NCBI RefSeq assembly: GCF_900094795.1
Contig: NZ_FMBC01000004.1
Span: 62,001-126,000 of the forward strand
Direction: 5' to 3'
DNA: 64,000 nt
Source: Kosakonia oryziphila
GTDB lineage: Bacteria > Pseudomonadota > Gammaproteobacteria > Enterobacterales > Enterobacteriaceae
Both the position numbers and the translations under genes were made by a program. Below the pieces are notes generated by a model. That model did no database searches. It saw only the letters and a list, made by a program, of their open reading frames with translations, and was not told the DNA's origin. Below, piece after piece: positions 35,464 through 44,598 of the stretch (its first letter is position 1; the number at the start of each line of letters is the position of its first letter).

Positions 35464-36258
35464 ATGAAACAGTATTTAGAATTGATGCAAAAGGTGCTGA
35501 CCGAAGGCACTCCGAAAAACGACCGCACCGGGACAGGCACGCTGTCTATTTTTGGCCATCAGATGCGTTTTAATCTGCAGGACGGCTTCCCGCTGGTGAC
35601 CACCAAGCGCTGCCATTTGCGTTCAATTATCCATGAGTTGCTGTGGTTCCTGCAGGGCGATACCAATATCGCTTATCTGCGCGAAAACAACGTCACCATC
35701 TGGGATGAATGGGCCAACGAGCAGGGCGATCTCGGCCCGGTTTACGGTAAACAGTGGCGCGCGTGGCCAACGCCGGATGGCCGCCATATCGACCAGATTT
35801 CAACAGTTATCAACCAGTTGAAAAACGATCCGGACTCTCGCCGCATTATCGTTTCGGCCTGGAACGTCGGCGAACTGGATAAAATGGCGCTGGCGCCTTG
35901 CCATGCGTTCTTCCAGTTCTATGTGGCGGATGGCAAGCTCTCCTGCCAACTCTACCAGCGTTCCTGCGATGTATTCCTGGGGCTGCCGTTCAATATCGCC
36001 AGCTATGCGCTGCTGGTGCATATGATGGCGCAGCAGTGCGATCTGGAGCCGGGTGACTTTGTCTGGACGGGGGGCGATACGCACCTCTACAGTAACCATC
36101 TTGAGCAGACGCATCTGCAACTCAGCCGCGAACCCCGTGCGCTGCCGAAACTGGTGATCAAACGTAAGCCAGAGTCGCTGTTTGATTACCGCTTCGAAGA
36201 TTTCGACATTGAAGGTTACGATCCACACCCGGCAATTAAAGCGCCGGTCGCTGTCTGA
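35464..36258 (+). CDS. thyA: Thymidylate synthase ThyA
   Basis: 264 residues, dUMP to dTMP with methylene-tetrahydrofolate. The nucleophile is in [12 protein letters not shown] (Cys146), and [17 protein letters not shown] binds substrate. Second gene of lgt-thyA; its terminator is at 36277. The ribosome site GAGGAACC just overlaps the end of lgt. Confidence 0.98.
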   Translation: MKQYLELMQKVLTEGTPKNDRTGTGTLSIFGHQMRFNLQDGFPLVTTKRCHLRSIIHELLWFLQGDTNIAYLRENNVTIWDEWANEQGDLGPVYGKQWRAWPTPDGRHIDQISTVINQLKNDPDSRRIIVSAWNVGELDKMALAPCHAFFQFYVADGKLSCQLYQRSCDVFLGLPFNIASYALLVHMMAQQCDLEPGDFVWTGGDTHLYSNHLEQTHLQLSREPRALPKLVIKRKPESLFDYRFEDFDIEGYDPHPAIKAPVAV

Positions 36259-36276
36259 CCTGGCCGAACATGACAC

Positions 36277-36306
36277 AACCGGTGCAGTAATGTGCCGGTT
36301 TTTTTT
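36277..36306 (+). terminator. Terminator of lgt-thyA
   Basis: AACCGGTGCA at 36277-36286 pairs with TGTGCCGGTT at 36291-36300 (two G-T wobbles), followed by a run of eight T. Confidence 0.88.
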
Positions 36307-36442
36307 CATCAAAAAACGGTTTTTCGGCACTGCCCGCAACTGCTGTGCAATTCATTGCAAGCACACTCTTTTCTCTCGTGACGCCTCGTAATTTTCCCTT
36401 TCCTGCCTCGACCTGAGCATCCACCGCTTGCACACTGCTGCC

Positions 36443-36904
36443 ATGAAAAACGAGGCGGGTTTTACCCTGATTGAAACGCTTATTACCGTTGCACTGATTG
36501 CAATCCTGAGCGGTATGGGGATTTCTGGCTGGCAGCACTGGCAGGCGCAACAACGGTTATGGCAAACAGCGCTACATGTTCGTCACTTCCTGGAGCGGTT
36601 ACGCGAGGAGGCTAACTGGCATAACCAGGCGCAGCGGGTTTATTCGGTACGTGAAGGCGAAGGCTGGTGCTTGCTCAATACGCCCTCAGCGGGCTGCGCC
36701 ACGCCTGGCCCGCTTGCCGTTATGCCTGACTGGCCTGAGGTAACGCTCCTGGAGGTGACACCATCGCTCGGTTTCTTTGGTTTGCGCAACACCGCATGGC
36801 CCGGTCATATTCGCGTGCGCAGCAGTGCCGGAGAGTGGCGGATCGTGGTTTCTGTCTGGGGGCGCATCAGAATGTGTCAGAACGCGAAGGACGATCAATG
36901 TTGA
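36443..36904 (+). CDS. ppdA: Prepilin peptidase-dependent protein A, PpdA
   Basis: 153-residue type IV pilin-like minor pseudopilin. The prepilin cleavage site is G^FTLIE after residue 6, followed by a hydrophobic helix. First of four cotranscribed pseudopilin genes (ppdA-ppdB-ygdB-ppdC), overlapping the next by seven bases. Their role in enterobacteria is unclear: type IV pilus or competence-like assembly is inferred from the family. ATG 36443 chosen over 36428 because it matches E. coli's short leader. Confidence 0.92.
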   Translation: MKNEAGFTLIETLITVALIAILSGMGISGWQHWQAQQRLWQTALHVRHFLERLREEANWHNQAQRVYSVREGEGWCLLNTPSAGCATPGPLAVMPDWPEVTLLEVTPSLGFFGLRNTAWPGHIRVRSSAGEWRIVVSVWGRIRMCQNAKDDQC

Positions 36905-37461
36905 ACCATCAACGGGGTTTTTCACTGCTGGAAACCGTACTGGCAATGGCTATCGGTAGCATATTGCTGCTGGCTTCGGCCCGCTTTTTACCAGCGCTGC
37001 AAGCCGCCGTTTTGCAACAGACTCGTGTCCAGATGCTGGAGGACGATCTCTGGCAACGGCTCTGGGCGGTAGCAAAACAGTTACAGCGAGCGGGCTACTG
37101 TAATGGCAACTGCGCTGGCAAGCCGCTGGTTATCAGCAGAAGCGGAGAGTGCGTGATAATGCAGTGGGATGCCAACAGCAATGGACGCTGGGAATCTTCT
37201 GCGAGCAGCGAACCGGAGCAAACGGGGTTTCGCCTGCAAAATGGCGCGCTGGAGACATTGCGTGGCGCAACGTCCTGTACCGGACGGGGCTGGGAAAAAA
37301 CGACCGATCCTGCACAGATGTTCGTCTCGCGTTTTAACGTGACTATGCGTCAGACGCCAGGATATGCCCCGCAACTTACTGTCGCGCTCGCCGCCTCCCT
37401 TCCCGGCAATGCCGGAACGACGGTGAATGCGGCGCTGGACATCACCGGATATAACTTATGA
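36898..37461 (+). CDS. ppdB: Prepilin peptidase-dependent protein B, PpdB
   Basis: 187 residues, the E. coli length. The leader MLNHQRG^FSLLE and hydrophobic helix mark a PilW/GspJ-like minor pseudopilin. ATG 36898 overlaps the ppdA stop. An in-frame start at 36796 would extend through ppdA and is rejected. Four cysteines in the body (from about residue 60) could form disulphides. Confidence 0.92.
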   Translation: MLNHQRGFSLLETVLAMAIGSILLLASARFLPALQAAVLQQTRVQMLEDDLWQRLWAVAKQLQRAGYCNGNCAGKPLVISRSGECVIMQWDANSNGRWESSASSEPEQTGFRLQNGALETLRGATSCTGRGWEKTTDPAQMFVSRFNVTMRQTPGYAPQLTVALAASLPGNAGTTVNAALDITGYNL

Positions 37462-37865
37462 ATCGTCAACGGGGAATGTCATCGCTGGCGCTGGTATTAC
37501 TGCTACTGCTGCTCGGAAGCTTGATGCTGAATGGCCTGAATCAGCAGCTTTCCAGCCATTTATGGCGCGTAAATCGCGAGGCCCACGGATTACGCAATAT
37601 CGCTGAAATCCACTCGGCGATGGCGTGGGCGCAACATCAGGTATGGCCCTCGCAACCCATCTTGCAGTGCCGGCAACCTGCTGGCGCGGGTTGGCGCAGT
37701 TGCCTGCGCATTTTCAGCGATAAGTCCGCGCTGCTGATTGTTGCGAACGAAGAGAATGTACTGTGGCGTCTGGGGGCAGTAAGCGGTAGCAATATCCGCT
37801 TTTTGCCGCATGGCTGGAGTGATTTTTGTCCGCTAAAAGAGGAGGCGCTATGTCAGCTTCCCTGA
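37458..37865 (+). CDS. ygdB: Minor pseudopilin-like protein YgdB
   Basis: 135 residues, GspK/PilX-like. The leader MNRQRG^M is followed by a very hydrophobic helix (LALVLLLLLLGSLML). The ATGA overlap with ppdB and the 16-base overlap with ppdC show tight coupling. The usual Glu at position 5 of mature pseudopilins is absent, as typical of K-type proteins at the tip. Confidence 0.9.
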   Translation: MNRQRGMSSLALVLLLLLLGSLMLNGLNQQLSSHLWRVNREAHGLRNIAEIHSAMAWAQHQVWPSQPILQCRQPAGAGWRSCLRIFSDKSALLIVANEENVLWRLGAVSGSNIRFLPHGWSDFCPLKEEALCQLP

Positions 37866-38173
37866 ACAAGCAACGGGGGTTCAGCTTGACGGAGGTACTA
37901 CTGGCGATGCTGCTGATGGTGATGGTAGTTACCGCACTGGGCGGTTATCATCGGGCGCTGGCGTCAGGGTTCTTTTCCGCCAGCCAGTGGCGTCAGTTGT
38001 GGCGATATGCATGGCAACAGGCGCAACCCGACGCTCCGCCTTTGCCGCCCGGATGGCAGCTAAACCAAGGGCAGACAACGGCAGAGGGATGTGTCAGCAT
38101 CAACGTCACCGTCACCTCGCCAGTGGGCAGGCAAGGGCAAATGACGCGATTATTTTGTCCGAACAGTCAGTAG
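37850..38173 (+). CDS. ppdC: Prepilin peptidase-dependent protein C, PpdC
   Basis: 107 residues, PilV/GspI-like. Leader MSASLNKQRG^FSLTE and hydrophobic helix (VLLAMLLMVMVVTAL). ATG 37850 lies within ygdB and follows an AGGAGG. Last of the pseudopilin genes; recC starts 12 bases later, so the two groups are cotranscribed, as in E. coli. Confidence 0.92.
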   Translation: MSASLNKQRGFSLTEVLLAMLLMVMVVTALGGYHRALASGFFSASQWRQLWRYAWQQAQPDAPPLPPGWQLNQGQTTAEGCVSINVTVTSPVGRQGQMTRLFCPNSQ

Positions 38174-38185
38174 TCAGGAGCGCTT

Positions 38186-41100
38186 ATGTTAAGGGTTTAC
38201 CACTCCAATCGCCTGGATGTGCTGGAAGCATTGATGGAGTTTATTGTTGAGCGAGACAGGCTCGACGATCCCTTTGAACCGGAAGTGGTTCTGGTGCAAA
38301 GCACCGGCATGGCGCAATGGCTTCAGATGACGCTGGCGCAAAAGTTTGGCATCGCTGCCAACATCACTTTTCCACTCCCGGCGAGTTTCATCTGGGACGT
38401 GTTTGTCAGCGTGCTCGATGACATTCCCAAAGAGAGCGCGTTTAGCAAGCAGAGCATGAGCTGGAAGCTAATGTCGCTGTTGCCGGAGATGCTGGAGCGT
38501 GAAGAGTTCGCCATGCTGCGTCACTACCTGAATGACGATGACGACAAGCGCAAACTGTTTCAGCTTTCGTCACGCGTGGCGGATCTTTACGACCAGTACC
38601 TTGTCTATCGTCCTGAATGGCTGACCCGCTGGGAAGCTGGCGAAACCGTTGATGGGCTGGGAGAGGCGCAACAGTGGCAGGCTCCGCTCTGGCGTGCTCT
38701 GGTGGAACATACCGCTGCGCTCGGCCAGCCTCACTGGCACCGCGCCAATCTCTATCAACGTTTTATCAGTACCCTCGAATCGGCACAGACGCCGCCCGCA
38801 GGTCTGCCGTCCCGTGTCTTCATTTGTGGTATTTCTGCACTGCCGCCAGTCTATTTGCAGGCGCTACAAGCGCTGGGTAAGCACATTGATGTTCATCTGT
38901 TGTTTACCAATCCCTGCCGCTACTACTGGGGAGATATCAAAGATCCTGCATTTCTGGCAAGGCTGGTTACCCGCCAGCGTCGTCATCACCGGGAAGATCG
39001 TCAGTTTCCGCTGTTTCGTGATACGCAAAACGCAGGTGGTCTGTTTAATGATGACGGTGAACAGGATGTAGGAAACCCACTGCTGGCCTCGTGGGGAAAA
39101 CTGGGGCGCGATAACATTTTTCTGCTGGCAGGCATGGATCGTTATGAGGAACTGGATGCTTTTGTCGATATCACGCCTGGTTCCCTGCTGCAAAACCTGA
39201 AGTACGACATCCTTGAGTTGCAAAACAGCGCCGTGGCAGGTGTGACTGCGAAAGAGTTTGCCCACAGCAACAAAAAGCGAACACTCGCGCCTGACGATCG
39301 CAGCGTGACGGTACATGTCTGTCATAGCCCGCAGCGTGAAGTGGAGATCCTGCACGATCGTTTACTGGCGATGCTGGAAGCCGATCCGGAACTAACGCCG
39401 CGCGATATTGTGGTAATGGTGGCGGACATTGACAGCTATAGCCCCTACATTCAGGCCGTTTTCGGCAGTGCCAGCGGCGAGCGCTATCTTCCCTATGCTA
39501 TTTCCGACCGCCGCGCCCGGCAGGCACATCCCGCATTGCAGGCTTTTATTAGCTTGCTATCGCTGCCGGACAGCCGCTTTGTTTCTGAAGATGTGCTGGC
39601 GCTGCTGGATGTTCCGGTGCTGGCTGCGCGTTTTAACATTGATGAAGAAGGGCTGCGTTACCTGCGGCTGTGGGTTAATGAGTCCGGTATTCGCTGGGGC
39701 ATGGATGATGACAACGTGCGCGAGCTTGAGTTGCCGCCGACCGGGCAGCACACCTGGCAGTTTGGCCTCACGCGTATGCTCATCGGTTATGCTATGGAGA
39801 GCCGCCACGGCGAATGGCAATCCGTTTTGCCGTATGATGAATCAAGTGGGCTGATTGCTGAACTGGTGGGGCATCTGGCGACGCTGTTGATGCAACTGAA
39901 TATCTGGCGTCGCGGGCTTTCCGAAGCGCGTCCGCTGAAGGAGTGGCTGCCGGTTTGCCGTGATATGCTCAACGACTTTTTCCTGCCCGATCAGGATACC
40001 GAAGCGGCGCTGGCGCTGATCGAGCAAGAGTGGCAGGCGATCATCGCTCAGGGCGTTGGTGCACAGTATGGTGAAGCGATCCCGCTTTCTTTACTCCGTG
40101 ATGAGCTGGCCCAGCGGCTGGATCAGGAGCGTATCAGCCAGCGCTTTCTCGCAGGCCCGGTTAATATCTGTACCCTGATGCCGATGCGTTCCATTCCCTT
40201 TAAGGTGGTTTGCCTGTTAGGCATGAATGACGGCGTTTACCCGCGCGCGCTGCCGCCGCTGGGGTTTGACCTGATGAGCCAGAAGCCGCAGCGCGGCGAT
40301 CGCAGCCGACGCGACGACGACCGCTATCTCTTCCTGGAAGCGCTGATTTCGGCGCAGCAGCAACTCTACATCAGCTATATTGGCCGTTCTATCCAGGATA
40401 ACAAAGAGCGTTTCCCTTCCGTGCTGGTGCAGGAACTTGTCGATTACATTGGCCAAAGCCACTGTCTGGCAGGGGATGAAGCGCTGAACTGCGATGACAG
40501 CGAGCGTCGGGTGAAAGCGCATATTACGCATTTACATACCCGTATGCCGTTCGACCCGGCGAACTTTACTGCTGACGAGTGGCAGAGTTATGCCCGTGAA
40601 TGGTTGCCTGCGGCGAGTTCCCAGGGTGAAGCGCATTCCCCGTTTATCCAGACGCTGGAAAGTCAACCGCTGGAGACGCTCTCCTTCGATCAGCTTCAGC
40701 GCTTCTGGGCGCATCCGGTAAGGGCCTTTTTCCAGATGCGTTTACGGGTTAATTTCCATCCGGAAGAGAGTGAGATCCCGGATGCAGAGCCGTTTATCCT
40801 TGATGGTTTAGACCGGTACCAGTTGAATCTTGAGCTGCTCAATACATTAGTCGAGCAGCAGGACGAAGATAAATTATTCCGCCGTTATCGCGCTGCGGGC
40901 CTGCTGCCTTATGGTGCCTTTGGTGAAATTATCTGGGAAACACAGTGCCAGGAGATGCAGGAGCTCGCCGGTCGCGTCATTGAGCACCGTCAGCCTGCTT
41001 CAAGCCAGGAGATCGACCTTCACTGTGCGGGTGTTCATTTGACTGGCTGGTTGTCACGTGTGCAACCGGATGGCCTGTTACGCTGGCGTCCCTCTTTATT

Positions 41101-41557
41101 GAGCGTTTCTCAGGGGCTGCAACTTTGGCTTGAACATCTTGTCTACTGTGCCAGCGGTGGCACTGGCGAAAGCCGGTTGTTTGTGCGCAAAGAAGGCGAG
41201 TGGCGATTCCCGCCGCTGAAGCCAGAGCAGGCGATGGACTCTCTGGCGCTGATGATCGACGGTTACCAGGAAGGGATGACGAAACCGCTGTTGCTGGTGC
41301 CAGAAAGCGGCGGGGCGTGGATAAAAGCCTGTTATGACGCTGCAAATGATGCCATGTTAATGGACGAGGAAACGCTACAGAAAGCGCAAAGCAAATTTCT
41401 GCAGGCCTGGGAGGGCAATATGATGGTTCGCGGTGAAGGCGAAGATATATGGTATCAGCGCTTGTGGCGTACCCTTGAGCCAGAGTGTTACGCTGAAATC
41501 ACCGAACAGGCCCGCCGTTTCCTGTTACCGCTTTATAGACATAATCAGTCCGACTGA
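38186..41557 (+). CDS. recC: RecBCD subunit gamma, RecC
   Basis: 1123 residues, Chi-recognising subunit of the RecBCD double-strand-break repair helicase-nuclease. It has the inactive helicase-like fold of the family (start MLRVYHSNRLDVLEALMEFI; PFEPEVVLVQSTGMAQW), with no intact Walker A, as expected. The gene is in the ppdC-recC group, followed by 152 bases before ptrA. Works with RecB and RecD encoded downstream. Confidence 0.98.
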   Translation: MLRVYHSNRLDVLEALMEFIVERDRLDDPFEPEVVLVQSTGMAQWLQMTLAQKFGIAANITFPLPASFIWDVFVSVLDDIPKESAFSKQSMSWKLMSLLPEMLEREEFAMLRHYLNDDDDKRKLFQLSSRVADLYDQYLVYRPEWLTRWEAGETVDGLGEAQQWQAPLWRALVEHTAALGQPHWHRANLYQRFISTLESAQTPPAGLPSRVFICGISALPPVYLQALQALGKHIDVHLLFTNPCRYYWGDIKDPAFLARLVTRQRRHHREDRQFPLFRDTQNAGGLFNDDGEQDVGNPLLASWGKLGRDNIFLLAGMDRYEELDAFVDITPGSLLQNLKYDILELQNSAVAGVTAKEFAHSNKKRTLAPDDRSVTVHVCHSPQREVEILHDRLLAMLEADPELTPRDIVVMVADIDSYSPYIQAVFGSASGERYLPYAISDRRARQAHPALQAFISLLSLPDSRFVSEDVLALLDVPVLAARFNIDEEGLRYLRLWVNESGIRWGMDDDNVRELELPPTGQHTWQFGLTRMLIGYAMESRHGEWQSVLPYDESSGLIAELVGHLATLLMQLNIWRRGLSEARPLKEWLPVCRDMLNDFFLPDQDTEAALALIEQEWQAIIAQGVGAQYGEAIPLSLLRDELAQRLDQERISQRFLAGPVNICTLMPMRSIPFKVVCLLGMNDGVYPRALPPLGFDLMSQKPQRGDRSRRDDDRYLFLEALISAQQQLYISYIGRSIQDNKERFPSVLVQELVDYIGQSHCLAGDEALNCDDSERRVKAHITHLHTRMPFDPANFTADEWQSYAREWLPAASSQGEAHSPFIQTLESQPLETLSFDQLQRFWAHPVRAFFQMRLRVNFHPEESEIPDAEPFILDGLDRYQLNLELLNTLVEQQDEDKLFRRYRAAGLLPYGAFGEIIWETQCQEMQELAGRVIEHRQPASSQEIDLHCAGVHLTGWLSRVQPDGLLRWRPSLLSVSQGLQLWLEHLVYCASGGTGESRLFVRKEGEWRFPPLKPEQAMDSLALMIDGYQEGMTKPLLLVPESGGAWIKACYDAANDAMLMDEETLQKAQSKFLQAWEGNMMVRGEGEDIWYQRLWRTLEPECYAEITEQARRFLLPLYRHNQSD

Positions 41558-41709
41558 CTGTATGAAAATTGCGCAATACGTAAGCATCCATTATTATGCG
41601 CGACGGTCACTGACTGATATAACAAGAGTGCTGGCAAAGCCAGCGCGAGTATATCTGGCAGTTTCACAGTTACTGGAACTGCCAGAAATGTTAATGATGA
41701 GGTTCGTGA

Positions 41710-44598
41710 ATGCCCCGCAGCACCTGGTTAAAAGTTTTCGTCCTGTTTTTTGCCCTCTGGGTGCCATTCAGTCAGGCCGACAATGGTTGGCAACCAGTTC
41801 AGGAAACTATCCGCAAGAGCGATAAAGATACCCGTCAGTATCAGGCGATTCGTCTGGATAATGGCATGGTTGTGCTGTTGGTATCCGACCCGCAGGCGGT
41901 GAAATCTCTCTCTGCGCTGGTCGTGCCGATCGGTTCGTTGGAGGATCCTGATTCCCACCCTGGCCTTGCGCATTACCTGGAACACATGACCCTGATGGGT
42001 TCCCAAAAATATCCGCAGCCGGACAGCCTTGCCGAATACCTCAAGCTGCATGGCGGCAGTCATAATGCCAGTACTGCGCCTTATCGCACCGCTTACTACC
42101 TGGAAGTGGAAAATAACGCGCTGGACGGTGCCGTTGATCGTCTTGCGGATGCGATTGCCGCCCCGATGCTGGATAAAAAATATGGCGAACGCGAACGCAA
42201 CGCGGTCAACGCCGAGCTGACCATGGCGCGTACCCGTGATGGGATGCGGATGGCGCAGGTCAGTGCAGAAACCATTAACCCGGCGCACCCGGGGGCGCGT
42301 TTCTCCGGTGGTAACCTCGAAACGCTGAGCGACAAACCGGGTAGTCCGGTACACCAGGCGCTGCTGGCGTTTCGCGATAAATTCTACTCTGCGAACCTGA
42401 TGAAAGCGGTCATCTACAGCAACCGTCCGCTGAGCGAACTGGCGACGCTTGCGGTACAGACTTATGGCCGCGTGCCGAATAAAAACATCACGAAACCGGA
42501 AATCACTGTGCCCGTTGTCACCGATGCGCAGAAGGGTATCATCATTCACTATGTTCCGGCTGTGCCGAACAAAGTGCTGCGTGTTGAGTTCCGTATCGAT
42601 AACAACACCGCTGCGTTTCGCAGTAAAACAGATGAGTTGATCACTTATCTGATTGGCAATCGTAGTCCAGGTACGCTCTCTGACTGGTTACAAAGCCAAG
42701 GGCTGGTTGAAGGGATCCGTGGCGACTCCGATCCCGTGGTCAACGGCAACAGCGGCGTGCTGGCGATTTCTGCCACTCTGACAGACAAAGGCCAGGCGAA
42801 TCGCGATCAGGTGGTGGCGGCGATTTTCAGTTACCTGCAACTGCTGCGTGAAAAAGGCATCGATAAGCGCTATTTCGACGAGCTTTCCCATATTCTTGAC
42901 CTTGATTTCCGCTACCCCTCGATTACCCGCAATATGGATTATGTTGAGTGGCTGGCGGATACCATGATCCGCGTTCCGGTTGCGCATACGCTGGACTCGG
43001 TAAATATCGCCGACCAGTTTGATGCCAAAGCTGTACAGGCGCGTCTTAACGAAATGACGCCGCAAAACGCCCGCATCTGGTATATCAGCCCGGATGAGCC
43101 GCACAATAAAACTGCCTATTTTGTCGATGCGCCATATCAGGTCGATAAAATTCCCCCGGAAACCTTTGCTGACTGGCAGAAGCGGGAGGGCAGTATTACG
43201 CTGAAACTCCCTGAGTTGAACCCCTATATTCCGGACGATTTCACGCTGCTTAAACCACAAAAGCAGTATCCGCACCCCGAACTGATTGTCGATGAGCCGA
43301 CGCTGCGCGTGGTGTATATGCCGAGCCGCTATTTTGCCAGCGAACCGAAGGCGGATGTCAGCGTGGTGCTGCGTAATCCACAGGCGATGGATACCGCGAA
43401 GAACCAGGTGATGTTCGCGCTGAATGACTATCTGGCAGGGCTGGCGCTCGATCAACTGAGCAACCAGGCGGCTGTCGGCGGGATCACTTTCTCCACCAAT
43501 GCCAACAATGGTTTGATGCTCAATGCAAATGGTTACACCCAGCGCCTGCCGCAGCTTTTCCAGGCGTTGCTGGACGGATATTTCAGCTATACGCCGACGG
43601 AAGAGCAGCTTGCGCAGGCCAAATCCTGGTACGCGCAAATGATGGATTCGGCAGAGAAGGGTAAAGCCTTCGATCAGGCGATTATGCCGGTGCAGATGTT
43701 GTCACAGGTGCCGTACTTCCTGCGTGAAGATCGTCGTGCGCTGTTGCCATCGATCTCCTTGCAGGACATTTTGCAATATCGCGATGCGCTGAAAAGCAAT
43801 GCGCGTCCGGAATTCCTCGTGGTTGGTAACCTTAGCGAGCAACAGGCGAAAGATCTTGCTCATGCGGTACAAAAACAGTTGGGTGCCAATGGCACAGTGT
43901 GGTGCCGTAACCAGGACGTCGTGGTTGATAAACAGCAGAATGTGAGCTTTGAAAAAGCGGGCAACAGTACGGATTCCGCGCTGGCCGCAGTGTTCGTACC
44001 ACCAGGTTTTGATGAGTACAGCAGCTCGGCCTACAGCGCGATGCTGGGGCAAATTGTGCAGCCGTGGTTCTATAACCAGTTACGCACCGAGGAACAGCTT
44101 GGCTACGCCGTATTTGCTTTCCCGATGAGCGTTGGCCGTCAGTGGGGCATGGGTTTCCTGTTACAGAGCAATGGTAAGCAGCCGGCGTATCTCTGGGAGC
44201 GCTACAAGGCCTTCTTTCCGACTGCGGAAGCGAAGCTGCGGGCGATGAAACCGGAAGAGTTTGCCCAAATCCAGCAAGGGGTGATTGCGCAAATAATGCA
44301 AGCGCCGCAAACGTTAGGTGAAGAGGCTTCCAAACTCAGCAAAGATTTCGATCGCGGCAATATGCGCTTCGATTCACGTGATAAAGTAGTCGCTCAGATA
44401 AAACTGCTGACGCCGCAGAAACTTGCCGACTTCTTCCATCAGGCGGTGGTAGAGCCGCAAGGCATGGCGATATTGTCGCAGATCTCCGGTAGCCAGAGCG
44501 GGAAAGCGGAATATGCTCAACCGCAAGGCTGGAAGGTCTGGGACAGCGTCAGCGCCCTGCAGCAATCCTTACCGAAGATGACCGAGAAAGATGAGTGA
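41710..44598 (+). CDS. ptrA: Periplasmic protease III (pitrilysin) PtrA
   Basis: 962-residue zinc metalloprotease of the M16 insulinase family, cutting small peptides in the periplasm. A signal peptide covers residues 1-23 (cleavage after FSQA). The inverted zinc motif HYLEH is at 88-92 with Glu91 catalytic, and the third ligand Glu follows in NAVNAELTMA. It sits between recC and recB, a peculiar arrangement known in enterobacteria. It overlaps recB by eight bases, so recB translation is coupled to it. Confidence 0.98.
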   Translation: MPRSTWLKVFVLFFALWVPFSQADNGWQPVQETIRKSDKDTRQYQAIRLDNGMVVLLVSDPQAVKSLSALVVPIGSLEDPDSHPGLAHYLEHMTLMGSQKYPQPDSLAEYLKLHGGSHNASTAPYRTAYYLEVENNALDGAVDRLADAIAAPMLDKKYGERERNAVNAELTMARTRDGMRMAQVSAETINPAHPGARFSGGNLETLSDKPGSPVHQALLAFRDKFYSANLMKAVIYSNRPLSELATLAVQTYGRVPNKNITKPEITVPVVTDAQKGIIIHYVPAVPNKVLRVEFRIDNNTAAFRSKTDELITYLIGNRSPGTLSDWLQSQGLVEGIRGDSDPVVNGNSGVLAISATLTDKGQANRDQVVAAIFSYLQLLREKGIDKRYFDELSHILDLDFRYPSITRNMDYVEWLADTMIRVPVAHTLDSVNIADQFDAKAVQARLNEMTPQNARIWYISPDEPHNKTAYFVDAPYQVDKIPPETFADWQKREGSITLKLPELNPYIPDDFTLLKPQKQYPHPELIVDEPTLRVVYMPSRYFASEPKADVSVVLRNPQAMDTAKNQVMFALNDYLAGLALDQLSNQAAVGGITFSTNANNGLMLNANGYTQRLPQLFQALLDGYFSYTPTEEQLAQAKSWYAQMMDSAEKGKAFDQAIMPVQMLSQVPYFLREDRRALLPSISLQDILQYRDALKSNARPEFLVVGNLSEQQAKDLAHAVQKQLGANGTVWCRNQDVVVDKQQNVSFEKAGNSTDSALAAVFVPPGFDEYSSSAYSAMLGQIVQPWFYNQLRTEEQLGYAVFAFPMSVGRQWGMGFLLQSNGKQPAYLWERYKAFFPTAEAKLRAMKPEEFAQIQQGVIAQIMQAPQTLGEEASKLSKDFDRGNMRFDSRDKVVAQIKLLTPQKLADFFHQAVVEPQGMAILSQISGSQSGKAEYAQPQGWKVWDSVSALQQSLPKMTEKDE